A DNA stretch of 64,000 nt, taken from positions 97,001 through 161,000 of the forward strand of contig JAQGEQ010000202.1 of assembly GCA_034620365.1 (NCBI GenBank), read 5' to 3'. This document shows, one piece after another, positions 36,099 to 47,552 of the stretch (positions within the stretch are counted from its first letter, which is position 1; each line of letters begins with the position of its first letter). Source of the DNA: Pegea sp. RAD2-039. Its lineage: Eukaryota > Chordata > Thaliacea > Salpida > Salpidae. Below the pieces are notes generated by a model, which was not told the DNA's origin, did no database searches, and saw only the letters and a program-made list of their open reading frames with translations. Both the position numbers and the translations under genes were made by a program.

Positions 36099-36517
36099 TA
36101 ATTATTACATCTGTTTCGTAACGTAATGGTTATCACACCCGCCTGACACATGAAAAGTCTCGAGTTAGAGCCCAGGTGGACTGATATTAGCGACCAAAAA
36201 AATCCATACGAGATCCTGGTATAAGGACTTTGCTAGTATGGGTAATCACAACATTTCTAGAAGGCGCAAAACTCTAAATTTAAAGCCGGAGTTGGAGTCT
36301 CGTAGATAATTTTGTCACTGTACTCAGTGTCATTCTGGCAGCTCCAGTGACGCCAGCTAGAGGTAGCTGCATTAGTCCGTCTGCTCCGCTGCATACCTTG
36401 TTGGCGTGGAGAGTGGAATCCTGTTGCATAGACAACAACTGGATATGAATAACTTCTGTCCTAGATTACAGAATGACCGTTCTCGGCTGAAGCAGACAAT
36501 TTCTCTTCTAATTATTA
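36099..36517 (+). mobile_element. tRNA-derived SINE
   Basis: The head at about 36112-36178 resembles tRNA-Val, with an A box-like GTAATGGTTATCAC and a degenerate B box-like GAGTTAGAGCCC. A roughly 320-bp unique body follows, ending CTCGGCTGAAGCAGAC and an A/T tail. A 9-bp direct repeat, TAATTATTA, flanks it at 36099-36107 and 36509-36517 and may be the target-site duplication, although the A/T-rich tail makes this uncertain. The element is much GC-richer than its surroundings. A related tail occurs at 24.03 kb. The family cannot be named from sequence alone. Confidence 0.75.
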
Positions 36518-37662
36518 TCTAAATTTATTTTTGAAATTTTTAAATGGACCATTTATATACAAATTTAACCTGACAGTTTTTTGTACTTGATTTGAAAGAA
36601 TCATAAATTTGAAAAAAACTTTCAAAACAAATTATACTTAGCAGCAATAAAATTTTTGTTTATAGTATGTGCTTTTACTTATTCTATAGTGAACTCAAAC
36701 TCATTTCGAAACATGAATTGATAAGAAGCTGTCAATTTAGAATAGTGATCACGAAAATTACTGTTATGTTTGAAGGTGATAAGACTTACTGAAAGGGACA
36801 TTTAATTATCTGAAGTAAGATGTGAAAAATAAGAGTTCATATCAATTACTTCTGAAAATTTTTATCAACTTTAAAACGAAGGTTTATTGATAGATGTATA
36901 TGTGGGAAACAACTAAAAGCAAATCTCTAGTGATCAAGTTACATAGTCGAGGATAAGAGCGAATAAATGCTGCTTATTCGTTGAACAAATCATTTATTTT
37001 ATTGTAGATAATTGCATGATAACTTTTTGTATAATTTAAATCTTTTTATAGATCAATAATAAGATCAATTATATTAATAAACATCAAAATATTATCAAAG
37101 AAGTACTTCAAATAAGCTTTTTAAAGTTTGATTAACAAGTTTTGACAATATTTGAAGGTGTGTGGATAGTTTAGCAAAACTCTTTAATTGACAAAAAACT
37201 TTTTTGTTTACTTGAACTTGGTGATGAAGTTTATTTAAAAATAATATATTCTTAGAAATGCACATATTCTTATTAGTAGGGACTTATAAAAAAAAACTAT
37301 TATCATGAAGTGACTCTGTTGATGGAAAAAGTAAACACAAATTGTATTTAGACATAAGATTGAATCTAATAAATTAAATAAATATTGATCCATATAACAA
37401 ATATTTCTGGATTGTCATGTTTTATTTACTTAATAAATTCGAACTTTCAAAGAACTTAAATAAACATTTGACTATAAATTTTTGATGACTAAACATTTAG
37501 AAAACAAGTAAATATGGACCATAAGTTAAATGTACAATTTGCATTACTCAACAAATATAAACTTTTTAAATTAAAATGAACTTAAAACATAAGCTGCTTT
37601 TGATATTACCTCAAGCAGCATAAGATAAATTATAAATCACAAAAATGTCTTCATAAGAAACT
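36518..37662. other. Intergenic, nothing recognised
   Basis: This AT-rich stretch lies between the SINE and the CSN3 stop codon. It includes the probable CSN3 3' UTR. No further feature is seen. Confidence 0.45.
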
Positions 37663-39018
37663 TCAAAATTTGTTCTGAAAACTTAATTTTTGTAAAAAAG
37701 AAGATCTAGAAACAGAAGAACTAGAAGAAGATGCTGAAGGAAAACTTTTCTCAAAATCTTCACCTTGTGGGAGGTTAATTTTAAGACGATTTAAATAAGC
37801 AGGAGAAATTGAGATACAATCTGATATCTCATTGATCTTGTTGTCTAAATCCATAAAATTTTTAATATGCTGATCAATTATTTCTAAAGATTCAGGTGAG
37901 TTATACTTTTCAGGATCGTCATAAAACTTTACCATTTTGCTTTGTTTATCAATCTTTCCAAATATCTCTTCTTGTTTAATCATTTCTAAAAGCTTTTTTT
38001 CTACTTCTTCAATTGAGCAATCCAAGTTAGCTCTAACTATAACATCATAAAGTGAAAGAGTTATAAAAGATTTTGTCAACTTTTGAATATTTCGTTTTAC
38101 TAAAGAATCTACAACTTGCTTCACTAAGCCCATATTTTTATCTTGAATAAAATGACTTGAATGCATTTCTACAGTTTCATTTAGTTTAGATACTGATCCC
38201 TGGGAATAAGCTGATATAAGCTCTTGGTAGTTGTTCACATATGACTTGACCCATCTATGAATGACTGATGATGTATACTTGGGTAATGCAACAAATTTTC
38301 CTTCTAATATTAATGATACAAGAACATATTTCTTGTAAGCTTCAATCATAATTAAACTGGTAGCAGTAGCTGGGCAAGTAACTGCTTGCTCATAAAAGTA
38401 TAAAGCTCTATCAAACTTTTTCAAAGCTGTATATATCATTCCACCATAATAATAATAAGAAAGAAAATAGAATGAAGTCATCATTCCTTTTTCTGAATTT
38501 ATGTCACTTATTTCAATATCCAAGTACTTTAGAGCTGGTTTAAAACACTTGGCAGCCAAACACAGCTGACAAAGGTTAGCATGCACTGATGTTAACTGTG
38601 ACAATTCATCTTGTAAAATATCAATAGCAGCAGATATTAGTTTTATTCCTGTAATTGCTAGCTTTCGATTACATAACTCTTCAGTTATAGCATGAAAGAT
38701 AGATGCAAATTGGCCAGAAGCAAACTTGACTTGCTCTTTTGAACAATTTGCTACAAATAAAGTGACCCGTTGAACCATCTGAGTGAAATTATCTTGTGGC
38801 ATTTGAGGTGAAATCAATGTTGACTGAACGCAGAAGACGAATAGAAATCCTAGAGAATGTTCACTAACATTCAAACTTTCTAGAATTACATCATGAAGTG
38901 AGGAATTTTTTAGTAAAAGTTGATAATTTTCATCAAGAAATGTATAAAGTTGTAAATATTTCTTTGCAGAACATAAGCTTTTAATAGATACAACAACATC
39001 TTCAACAGAACAAGGCAT
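37663..39018 (-). CDS. COPS3: COP9 signalosome subunit 3
   Basis: One exon encodes 451 residues (human CSN3 has 423). Family blocks are clear along the length: EHSLGFLFVFCVQ, SVHANLCQLCLAAKCFKPAL, SYYYYGGMIYTALKKFDRAL, YKKYVLVSLILEGK, then the PCI domain with NMGLVKQVVDSLVKRNIQKL and FITLSL, and EIFGKIDKQSKMVKF. CSN3 is a PCI scaffold subunit of the eight-part COP9 signalosome, which removes NEDD8 from cullins. The C-terminal tail is serine-rich and diverged. No intron interrupts it, unlike vertebrate COPS3. Its promoter should lie in the AT-rich stretch above 39018. Confidence 0.95.
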   Translation of the reverse strand: MPCSVEDVVVSIKSLCSAKKYLQLYTFLDENYQLLLKNSSLHDVILESLNVSEHSLGFLFVFCVQSTLISPQMPQDNFTQMVQRVTLFVANCSKEQVKFASGQFASIFHAITEELCNRKLAITGIKLISAAIDILQDELSQLTSVHANLCQLCLAAKCFKPALKYLDIEISDINSEKGMMTSFYFLSYYYYGGMIYTALKKFDRALYFYEQAVTCPATATSLIMIEAYKKYVLVSLILEGKFVALPKYTSSVIHRWVKSYVNNYQELISAYSQGSVSKLNETVEMHSSHFIQDKNMGLVKQVVDSLVKRNIQKLTKSFITLSLYDVIVRANLDCSIEEVEKKLLEMIKQEEIFGKIDKQSKMVKFYDDPEKYNSPESLEIIDQHIKNFMDLDNKINEISDCISISPAYLNRLKINLPQGEDFEKSFPSASSSSSSVSRSSFLQKLSFQNKF

Positions 39019-40802
39019 CTCTTATATGATGACTATAAAAAAAAACAACAATTTAGTCAAGATATAGAAATCTATAAAAGTGAAAACATTTGATTATATT
39101 AAAAAATTTCAAAATAAATGATATAAAAAGTTTATCAAAAAACATTATAAATGTAATAAATTGATTTGCTGAAATTATTTTATAATTTTTTTTTTAAATA
39201 TCTATTAAAACATAATATTTTATAATTTTTTTTTAAACTGAGTTAAACAAAGTGAAATATGGGGTTCACTTTATATAAAATTATACTATATAAAATATTA
39301 TAAAACAAATTGCCATTAATAAAAAACAAACTAAATCATTATTAATATTATTTAATATATTATAAATTCTAATAATTTATAAAAAATTATTTGTGAGCAA
39401 AGTAAACTATTAAACCATTTCAAAAATAATTAACAAAAATTTAATTCAAATTATTTTTGCACAAGTATACATAATTTGATCATAAATTAATTACACCAAT
39501 ATATTACAACCACATGAAATAAATTAATCTAAATTGTAAAAAGTAATTAAAATATCAAACGATTCGGTTACATCATCTTTTTTAAAACATTATTTAACTA
39601 AACTAAAAAATTTTTTTCAAAGTTATATCAGCTTGAAGGTTTTAAGACTCAAAATTCAACAAAAACTTTGTAAGATTTAAAACGATAAAAGCAACTTAAT
39701 AAAATTTGTTTTAAGTCGAATGAACATTTTTTATCGATTTATAAATTTCTTTAAATACTAATTCGTTAAAAATTTATCAAAATAAAAACTCTATAATAGC
39801 TATAATATAATAATAGCTAGCATTAATCAGTGTTTTTCTGTATAATGACTTGTTAACGATAGCAAGGAATTTTGACCAGAACCCAGCTTGAATCTTATAC
39901 AATACAAAAACTTAAAAAACCACCCAAGCCCTATTCACTACCTTAAAATTCATAAAATCCTCGGCTAAATTTACCAAATCAAGAAAATGGTCTCACAAAT
40001 AAGTTTTTTGTGATGTTTAAATTTTCCAAACTGCTTGTATTAAAGCAGTGACTTTTATAAGAGGTTTGCAAAAAAGCTCTTTTTTAAAATAAAACTTTAT
40101 CAACTGCAACTTGTTGATATCGCATACTCAGGTCTACAAGTTGATTATAAATAACTGAACTGCAAAATATTTTGAGGATGATCTTAACTAAGTAATCCAA
40201 AGCTTGTTTTAGAGGTAACTCTTGCGCACAGCATATCAAAATATTTAAATATTATAATATTATTAAAATATTTAAATATGCCTCAACAAAGATCTTCTAC
40301 GCTTACAATAGAGTTTACCTGACCGAAAATTATATGAAATAGTCGATAAAAATTTATATTGTAGTTCATTACCACAATTATCGGTGTTCTTTGAAACCAT
40401 GTTTATGTTGCTTAATATAAACGCAATTACAAATGATTAGTAGCTTTATAGTTTTTAATATCTAAGCAAAGAAAATTTTTCGCCGAAAATTTTTTATTAG
40501 AAAAGTTGTTATTTGATACAAATAAGAGGAAAGATAAGTAATAAAAGAATTTCAAAAACTTTATAATCGAAAAGTTTCAAAGAATAATTTGAAAAGTTGT
40601 ATATTTCAGTTAGATATAATTAATAAAATATAAAACAATTAAAGAAAACCGAAGATAATTTATAAGTTTCAATTTTCTATCTAGATTCGAATATTTTAAT
40701 ATCTTAGAAGTCAGGTTTTCTACAATTTTTATCAAATTTTATTTGTTTTATTGTCTTCAGTTGTTACAACTCAACAACTTAACTTTTAACATTTACGTGT
40801 TA
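39019..40802. other. AT-rich intergenic stretch, nothing recognised
   Basis: No open frame with coding character is present. A local direct repeat of ATATTTAAATAT-like sequence lies near 40240-40280. Confidence 0.45.
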
Positions 40803-40985
40803 ATGTCGGAGAAGACCAGAAAGTCCAAACTACGTTTTCTTTATTCGCATAAAAATGATTATGTCACAATCGTTGAGTGATTCTTTTTTAATATTTTTGT
40901 TTCAATTTGTTTTAAGTCTTTGCTTTTTCGTTCTGATTGACAAATAGACGAGTATCTAAAACTTTTTGGGTTAATTAATTGTTCC

Positions 40986-41237
40986 TTGAGTCCATGGGTT
41001 TGTACCCCGTCTCGTGGCTTAAGACACAACATACCTCACTATATTACGACCAGTTACCAACTAACGACCACTAAAGTGTCTTCCTCAGCTACAAAAACCT
41101 ACAATCCGTCGACTTCGGATCTAAAAGAAGTAGTGAATAAGGTTGAAGATAAATTCCGTGGCTCAAAACGTCAACTTTCATCTACTACTTCGGTCGATAA
41201 GTTTAATAAAAAGGTCAACAAACAGACCAGCTTTTGA
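40986..41237 (+). CDS. Possible terminal exon of an unknown Ser/Thr-rich protein
   Basis: An open stretch of about 83 codons ends at a TGA at 41237. It has no ATG start (its first codon is TTG) but does have coding-like base use. Recognisable only as Ser/Thr- and Lys-rich, with DLKEVVNKVEDKFRG as a likely helix. A possible first exon, beginning ATGTCGGAGAAG at 40803, sits upstream. I could not prove the splice joining them, and no family is recognised. Confidence 0.35.
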   Translation: MSPWVCTPSRGLRHNIPHYITTSYQLTTTKVSSSATKTYNPSTSDLKEVVNKVEDKFRGSKRQLSSTTSVDKFNKKVNKQTSF

Positions 41238-41592
41238 GACATTTAAGAACTAGTAGGTGTAAAAATATATGTCTTTAAGATCAGTCTGCAGTTTCCTTGC
41301 AAGGATCTTACTGTGGACGAAGAGTTTTGAGCTAAGAAGAGATTTTTCGAAGTAATCTGTATTCTGCTGAATATTTTCGACACTGCAGTTGAAACATCTT
41401 ATTTGTTTGAATAGTTTTCAAAATTTAAATATTTGTTTTGCTGCTAACTAATTCGTAATAAACTTAAATCAATACTTTTAGTAATATACTACCAAAGTTA
41501 CTAACAAGTTAATGACTGATTCAGTAGAAGCTTCAACTTCTATAGATTTTTTTTTGGCGATTTAATAGCGTCATCATCAAAAGTGAAGAAAA

Positions 41593-41853
41593 ATGACTTT
41601 TAAAATAGAAACTTTTAGCACTGATCTTATGATTGCACATCGATTGAAACATATTTATATAGCAGCTAAAAAAGACGGTAGAAAAATAATTTCTAATCAA
41701 CAAATTCATCTTTGCACTCGATTGAGTCGAATTGAGAAGTTGATCAAATATAGGATCGGAAGCTGGAATCAAGTCACGTGTCAGATCGAGTTCTTTAGTG
41801 TTAATGAAAGATCAGATCAATTTATTGATGAAAAATTTAAGTTGAGAAAGTAA
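41593..41853 (+). CDS. Small hypothetical protein, 86 residues
   Basis: A short frame opens at a true ATG and ends 77 bp before the end of the convergent alpha-mannosidase gene. It is basic and helical in character (HRLKHIYIAAKKDGRK; LSRIEKLIKY). Base use in the second half resembles nearby exons. No family is recognised and no transmembrane segment or signal peptide is seen. The opposite strand carries an overlapping frame with poorer composition. It could be a genuine small gene, or the last exon of a gene including the 40986-41237 frame. Confidence 0.4.
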   Translation: MTFKIETFSTDLMIAHRLKHIYIAAKKDGRKIISNQQIHLCTRLSRIEKLIKYRIGSWNQVTCQIEFFSVNERSDQFIDEKFKLRK

Positions 41854-41895
41854 AATAATCATAATAATAAGTAGAATAAGATGAAAATATCTCAA

Positions 41896-41944
41896 AAGAT
41901 CACTTGAGAAGGATCTTCTTCATAAAAGATCACTTGAGAAGGAA
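41896..41944. repeat. Short direct repeat at the alpha-mannosidase stop codon
   Basis: The unit AAAGATCACTTGAGAAGGA appears twice, 30 bp apart, from about 41896 and about 41926. The second copy covers the stop codon of the alpha-mannosidase gene, and the first lies just downstream of it in the 3' UTR. Confidence 0.75.
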
Positions 41945-44900
41945 AGTCCTAATTTGCATAGGAGTCAATTTCACGTGGAAGCTCTTCGCATCTTTATTCG
42001 AATCACTTTTGACGAACTGAAGGACATCTAGAAGAGAATATGTAAAAGATTGATGACAAATCATCATACGTCATCAACTAACCGCGTCGATGACGTAATA
42101 AAGTCGATTCTTCCTTCCACTGTAGTCGTGTGACGTCATCAACTCGTGCGTTTGCTCCCAAAGTCAGTTCTTCAACAGATGTAAAATCCACAAATACTTT
42201 CTGTAACATCGAGAAGTGATGACGTCAAAACCAGTCACCAATCACTACTTGCTTACATTAAGGTCGACGATGACGTCACGTGACAACTTGGAGTCCTCAT
42301 CACGAGCAAATTGATGTTCGAGTCGAACAAGTCGCGAACCATCGCGTCTTCGCCATAGTGACGTCAGGTGTACGTTGTCGGGAAGTGATGACGTCACAAG
42401 ACGCGGTCTCTGTGAAGTGAAGCGTAAAAAAATGATCGAAAAAATGAACAAGCAACCTTGATGACGTCATCGGAACGAGAAAACATGACGACAGGTGACA
42501 AGAAGAACTGTTGCGCCATCAAGCGGTGGATGGAAGGTGAGTTGGAAGGAGTGTCAAGTATAAGAAGATGTCTCCCAATCACGTGATCAGTTTCATTCAA
42601 AGCTTCACCTACTCCTTTACCATCTTCACCCAACACTCGCCGATTCACCTGTTGTATACACGATGACGTCATCAAGCGCGACAGTGCTGGTTGTCATGGT
42701 ACCATGATTTCGAGGAAGCCGTTGGCAAGACTGGCGCCACCTTGTGATCGATCGGTGAGGATAGTTAGTTGAGTAGAATCATCTTTGATGAAAGCGCGCG
42801 AGTTTATCGGGAAGTAGTTTCCCGCCACTTCTTCTGATTGGTTGAGTTTCCACGTGGGTCGAAAGTTCTTTCTGTTTTGAAATAGATTTAGTTGACGTGA
42901 AGGGGGCGAAAGAGGTGAGGGGCACCTTCTTTCAATCATCTCTCGACCATTTGAATCGGTGAAAAAAGTCGCGAAGTTATCGATGTTTGTTTCATATCTA
43001 TTTGGCGGGAAGTGAAAAATAAAGCGATATGATTGGTTGAAATAAACCTGGTAATAACTTCTTTTCCATAACCATCATTGATAGGGATAGGTCCAACTTT
43101 CCATTCTACCTCGATATTATTTTGATTTCGATACAATCTCACCACTTGGTGGCACCATTCGTTAAAAGTTTGGTGAATTTCTTGAACTAACGAAGTCACG
43201 TGTTTTTCTACTTCAACTTTTCCATTTGTACATGGAAAAGGATTTGACGAATTTGGTCGAAACACATATGCACCTGAGAGGAAAGAAAATAAGCCATTTT
43301 AGTGGTAAGTTTTGAAGTAACCTGATTGCTGGTCGCTGAGGTGGTCTCCTTTACTGGAATTATACCACAACAAGTTCTGCTTCATTTGGATGTGAAGATC
43401 TGATTTGAGATTTCGTATCTCCGACATCAAACCAGTTTGCTCATCAAATTTCACTTGATAGAACTTGAAAGAAGAAGAATCAGATGATGAAGATGAAGAT
43501 GAAGATTTGAGTTGTTGGTTTAAATATCAAACTTTTGTTGCAAAATTTACAAATTATTTGGAAACAAAATCTTCCAAAAACCTCGTTTATGATGGAGTAA
43601 CGATCATCTTTCACTCTTGAGACGTCTTTGATCTTCTGAGGACTTGATGTGATCTGTTAAGATACAAATGAAGAGTTAATCGCGCGTAGAAACGCGAGAA
43701 GAAGTTACTTTGTATGTTGAAGTTGATAAAGCTTCGATATGAGCTTGCAAGATCATCACTGATGAATTTTGTGAATGAATAAAAGAAATATTTTGTGGAT
43801 GACCCAACTGGTTTGTCACGTGATACGAATGATCAGATGAAACAGGGAGACGAATGTAGGAGGTCACGTGACGAGCAAGAGGATTGTAAGTGATCAAAGT
43901 AAACTGGTAAAAAAGTCGAAATAAAAATCTCAACAAAAATTCATCAAGAAAATTTTTACATTCGAATTTATTTCAGTGAAATGGCAACTAGAAATATTCA
44001 GATAATCACAAAACACCAAATTGTCAACTCCACCAGAAAGCACCTCGCTAATCACTTCTTTACATTCTTCTCGACCTACGTCATCATCATCAGCAACCAC
44101 GTGACTACCGAACCACGTGACCCACCTTCATACAGCCGTTTTGCATAATCATTAGCTACATGTTGTTTACTCGTTCCTGACACGGCATCGTGATGTTGTG
44201 CCACTCCCATCGCTTTCTTCAGTCGCCATGACGTCACTGATCGCTGTGATGACGTCATACTGGACTCGAGTTGAGTACACGCCTACATAAGAGCTACATG
44301 AGATGATAGAAGCGATTGTGAAGTCAGTAGAACCTGAAGTAAGCGGTTGGAATCGCGCGTGTAGCGTTTTAAAGCTGGTCTACTAGTGAAGTAACCAGTC
44401 CAGAAGCTGTGAGGCCTCTCCGCGTATGGAAAGAAGTCATCCGTCTTCACGCGCCACCGCTTCGCGCTTTCATGAAGCGACTTCAAATAACATGATGGCG
44501 TCGAGTAGAAGGTTGTGATGTTGACATCCTGAAAGGTACGATTACATCAAATCAGTTGTGATGCAGAGATCACTTACAGCAGCTTCCACGTGTCTGATCA
44601 ACTTGTCCATATTTTTGAACCACATTTTTGCGTTGCTGTACTGAAAATCGGAGCCCATCGTCCACATGATGTGGTTAGTGGCATAATGCTTGGCCTGTTG
44701 AGTTTCAGGTTTAGTTGAAGCAACTTTATCATTTCAATTACTTGTTCACGAGCTGTTTCAATAAATAACTCAATTTTTTCTTTCAAATTGTAATCTTCCA
44801 TTAACGGGTCATCCATGATTGGCTGGTCAGCACAATATTGGTCGAAACAGAAACCGGCGGGAGGGTTATAACCATTTTGGTTGACACCTTAAAAGTTACA

Positions 44901-46066
44901 AAATTGCTGGTCGATAATTGGATATCACACAGCGAGGAGTTTCTACAAGTTAAGGTGCTACTATGTTTAAAAGCAGGTTTTTGATTACAAATCAAAGCTG
45001 GTATGAGGTTAGATGAAGATTAAATATCAAAAGTACCAGTAAATAGGTCGCTAGTTGGGACAGGCAAGCTCTCGCTACCACGCCAAATAAATTCCATATC
45101 TCTTTCTTTTTCTCTTTTTTCTTTATCTTGATAATCGAGACGACCAAAGAAAAGACCATCAAAACCCATCTGTGGATTGAAAAGTCGATTAAAACCACCT
45201 CAAGTATTAACAAGAGGACCAACATGTGCAAATAACGAAGCCTGTTCCCTTGAATGACCAAACGGGTCTATTTGCCAAGCAACTTTGGGTCTACCACATT
45301 CACCAAATGTCTCATTGATAAATTCAAGACCAATTGTCATCTGATCAATAATTGCTGAATAATGAGTTGAAGCTTCATCATTCATACACCAACCAGCTAA
45401 TATAAACTCGAGTCTTCCTGAAAAATATCATCAACAACCACTAACACATCATCACGAAACTCTTCACCTTGTCTAACTAATTCTTTCACGTCTTCCTTCA
45501 TTTTATCAGTTTGTTCAAACCACCATCTTGTAAAAAAAGCAATTTCAACATAAATAAACTTTTTAGTTGGATCTTTCAGTAGCTCATCTATTACAGTATC
45601 AAGTATATATTGCACAGCGCCTTGTTGAATAGTTACATTTGCTGAATAAAGAGATCACATCATTAGCTGTTTTCACTTTTTATTAGATCTTGTTTACCTC
45701 CATAATAATATTGGTCAACAGTTTTCAACCAGCCAACATCATTGTGGGTATGAGGAACTAGATGTACGTTCAACTTATTAGCGTCACCTTGTGGGCAATT
45801 CTGTGTAATCAGTTAAATAATTGTTGGAGTTATTCGTTTAAACTTTGAAACAAAAGTGAAAGTTGATTATTAATCACTTTTAAGAATGAATTTGAAATTA
45901 TAATTTAATGGTTTTTAAAAAAGATTCATTTGAATAAGAATTTATTGGTTAGTTGAATCAGTTTTATGAATATATTGGTGACAAGACACCAACTAACCTC
46001 ATATCCACATCTTCCATTGACATATAAAAGTACAGATGAAAAAACTATTATTTTTAATAAAAACAT
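41930..46066 (-). CDS. MAN2B1: Lysosomal alpha-mannosidase (GH38), many short introns
   Basis: About eighteen exons can be traced from the ATG at 46066 to a TGA at 41930. The first five boundaries are 46066-45998, 45800-45698, 45641-45468, 45417-45224 and 45169 onward. Exon 1 is a signal peptide ([16 protein letters not shown]). GH38 signatures follow in order: [43 protein letters not shown] with the nucleophile Asp, [46 protein letters not shown] and [16 protein letters not shown]. The C-terminal blocks include [40 protein letters not shown] and [10 protein letters not shown]. The enzyme removes alpha-mannose residues from N-glycans in lysosomes. Two thirds of the introns are near 50-60 bp. 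The 3' half is CpG-rich and studded with TGACGTCA and CACGTG. Confidence 0.93.
42131..44257. repeat. TGACGTCA island 2 (alpha-mannosidase 3' half)
   Basis: Nine copies start at 42131, 42220, 42271, 42359, 42389, 42472, 42664, 44229 and 44250. They fall in introns and exons alike. The two at 44229 and 44250 encode part of an exon reading [11 protein letters not shown]. Palindromic CACGTG with GTCACGTGA-like flanks is also frequent (42278, 42578, 43195, 43816, 43861, 44097, 44112). Confidence 0.85.
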
Positions 46067-46259
46067 TTTCTAACAATCACAAAAACAATAAAAAAATTGA
46101 TCACATAAACAAAATAAGAATTTGGGTTTTTCATAAACAACAATTTGTAAAGTTAATTATCCAAATATAAATAATTTCAATTAATAATCGAAAAGTCATT
46201 TTCACAGTGTCAAACACAAACAACTAAACAAGTATCTACATCTCTAAATAAGCAAGCTT

Positions 46260-47552
46260 CTAATTGTTAAGTGATTTTCTCAATACTCTATTCTGGACTT
46301 TTAAATTAAATCTTTTCTGATTCTCTCTGAAAGCTGCATATTGCTGTTTTCTCTGCAGAGCTACTTTTTGTTCTTTTACTTCTGGTAAACTTAAATATTT
46401 ATCTTTTGAATATTGTATCATCTCTGAACGCGATAAAATCTTCTTCTTTCTCGGTTGAAGAGCTGATTTTTGTGGATTTCTAGTAGATGGTAGAGGGACT
46501 CTTGCTCTGATACTTTTTCCGAACAGTTTTTCTCGGTCTGATCTCCATACAGCTTCTAATTTCCTTTCTTCTGCAGCTATTGAAAGTAATCTTTGTCTTT
46601 CTTTTAATCTTGAAACGAAACCAGGTTTAGCTGAAATTAAATGATCTTTTAGTGAAACCACTTTTTTTATTCTTCTTTTTTTATATCTACGATGTGCAGG
46701 ACCAACAGGTTCATACCATGCTAGACTTGGTTTATATTTTATCTTTTCTTTTTCATTTGGTTGATCATCACTTATTTTTACTTCATTCAAATTCTCACAC
46801 AACTTATCACCATCAACTTGCTTATCATCCATCTCTTCTGTTTGGATTGCTTTATCACAAATATAAACCTTCCTTACTTGTTCAACTTGATAATTTTCTT
46901 TATTTTCTACAAGCTTATGAGAAAGAATCTTTTTTTTATGTGGTTTAGTTTGAATAACTTTAATAATCGTTTCATCACTGCCACTATCATCACAAGAATA
47001 AGTCTCATTGAGATGTTTTGAAACTTTCTTCTTTAAATTTTTAATTCTTTTTTGCTTCTTTAAATTATTTTCTTTCTTAATTTTATGAATCAAACTTTGT
47101 AGAACATCTTCTGCTTTTTCTTCAGATTTTTCTTCAACATTTTTTCTAGATGGTAAATCATAGAATTTAGTGTCTAAGAGATCAGTGGATGCTGTTGAAT
47201 TCATGTCACTAGATGTATATCTTCTATTTACAGAACTCAATTTCTTCTTTTCACTTTTATTTAAAAGTTCTGGGTTCTTACAAAGTGTTTCACTTTGAAA
47301 CCATCTTAAAATTTCCAGTGCCAAACTGAATTGGGAGCTTTCCATAAAATTAGAGAATGAAAAGTCTTCAGAATTATTCATATCAGATTTACAGATTTGT
47401 TCATTGATTTTACATGAATACATGGAAGCATCAGAAAGTTGAGGAAAGTCTCCATGATCCCCATCATTTGATTTGGAATCAATGAGGACATGACGATGGC
47501 AATCTTCATCTCCATCAATTGCTTGATATGATATTGAATCATAAGCTTTCAT
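46260..47552 (-). CDS. ALMS-motif centrosomal/basal-body protein
   Basis: A single exon encodes 430 residues from an ATG. The N-terminal two thirds are low-complexity, acidic then lysine-rich, with coiled-coil potential around 145-175. Residues about 300-428 match the ALMS motif found at the C-terminus of ALMS1, C10orf90 and CEP295. Recognisable blocks are ISAKPGFVSRLKERQRL, AAEERKLEAVWRSDREKLFG, VPLP and SRSEMIQYSKDKYLSLPEVKEQK, closely following ALMS1 KEMIQRSKRIYEQLPEV. These proteins act at centrioles and basal bodies. At 430 residues this is far shorter than ALMS1. It may be a reduced orthologue or a C10orf90-like member. Its start is about 190 bp upstream of the alpha-mannosidase start on the same strand. 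Confidence 0.85.
   Translation of the reverse strand: MKAYDSISYQAIDGDEDCHRHVLIDSKSNDGDHGDFPQLSDASMYSCKINEQICKSDMNNSEDFSFSNFMESSQFSLALEILRWFQSETLCKNPELLNKSEKKKLSSVNRRYTSSDMNSTASTDLLDTKFYDLPSRKNVEEKSEEKAEDVLQSLIHKIKKENNLKKQKRIKNLKKKVSKHLNETYSCDDSGSDETIIKVIQTKPHKKKILSHKLVENKENYQVEQVRKVYICDKAIQTEEMDDKQVDGDKLCENLNEVKISDDQPNEKEKIKYKPSLAWYEPVGPAHRRYKKRRIKKVVSLKDHLISAKPGFVSRLKERQRLLSIAAEERKLEAVWRSDREKLFGKSIRARVPLPSTRNPQKSALQPRKKKILSRSEMIQYSKDKYLSLPEVKEQKVALQRKQQYAAFRENQKRFNLKVQNRVLRKSLNN

Noticed and set aside
36112-36185. A functional tRNA-Val gene
   Set aside because: A- and B-box-like segments exist, but the B box and anticodon stem are degenerate and the unit continues into a 300-bp non-tRNA body. 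It is a SINE head.
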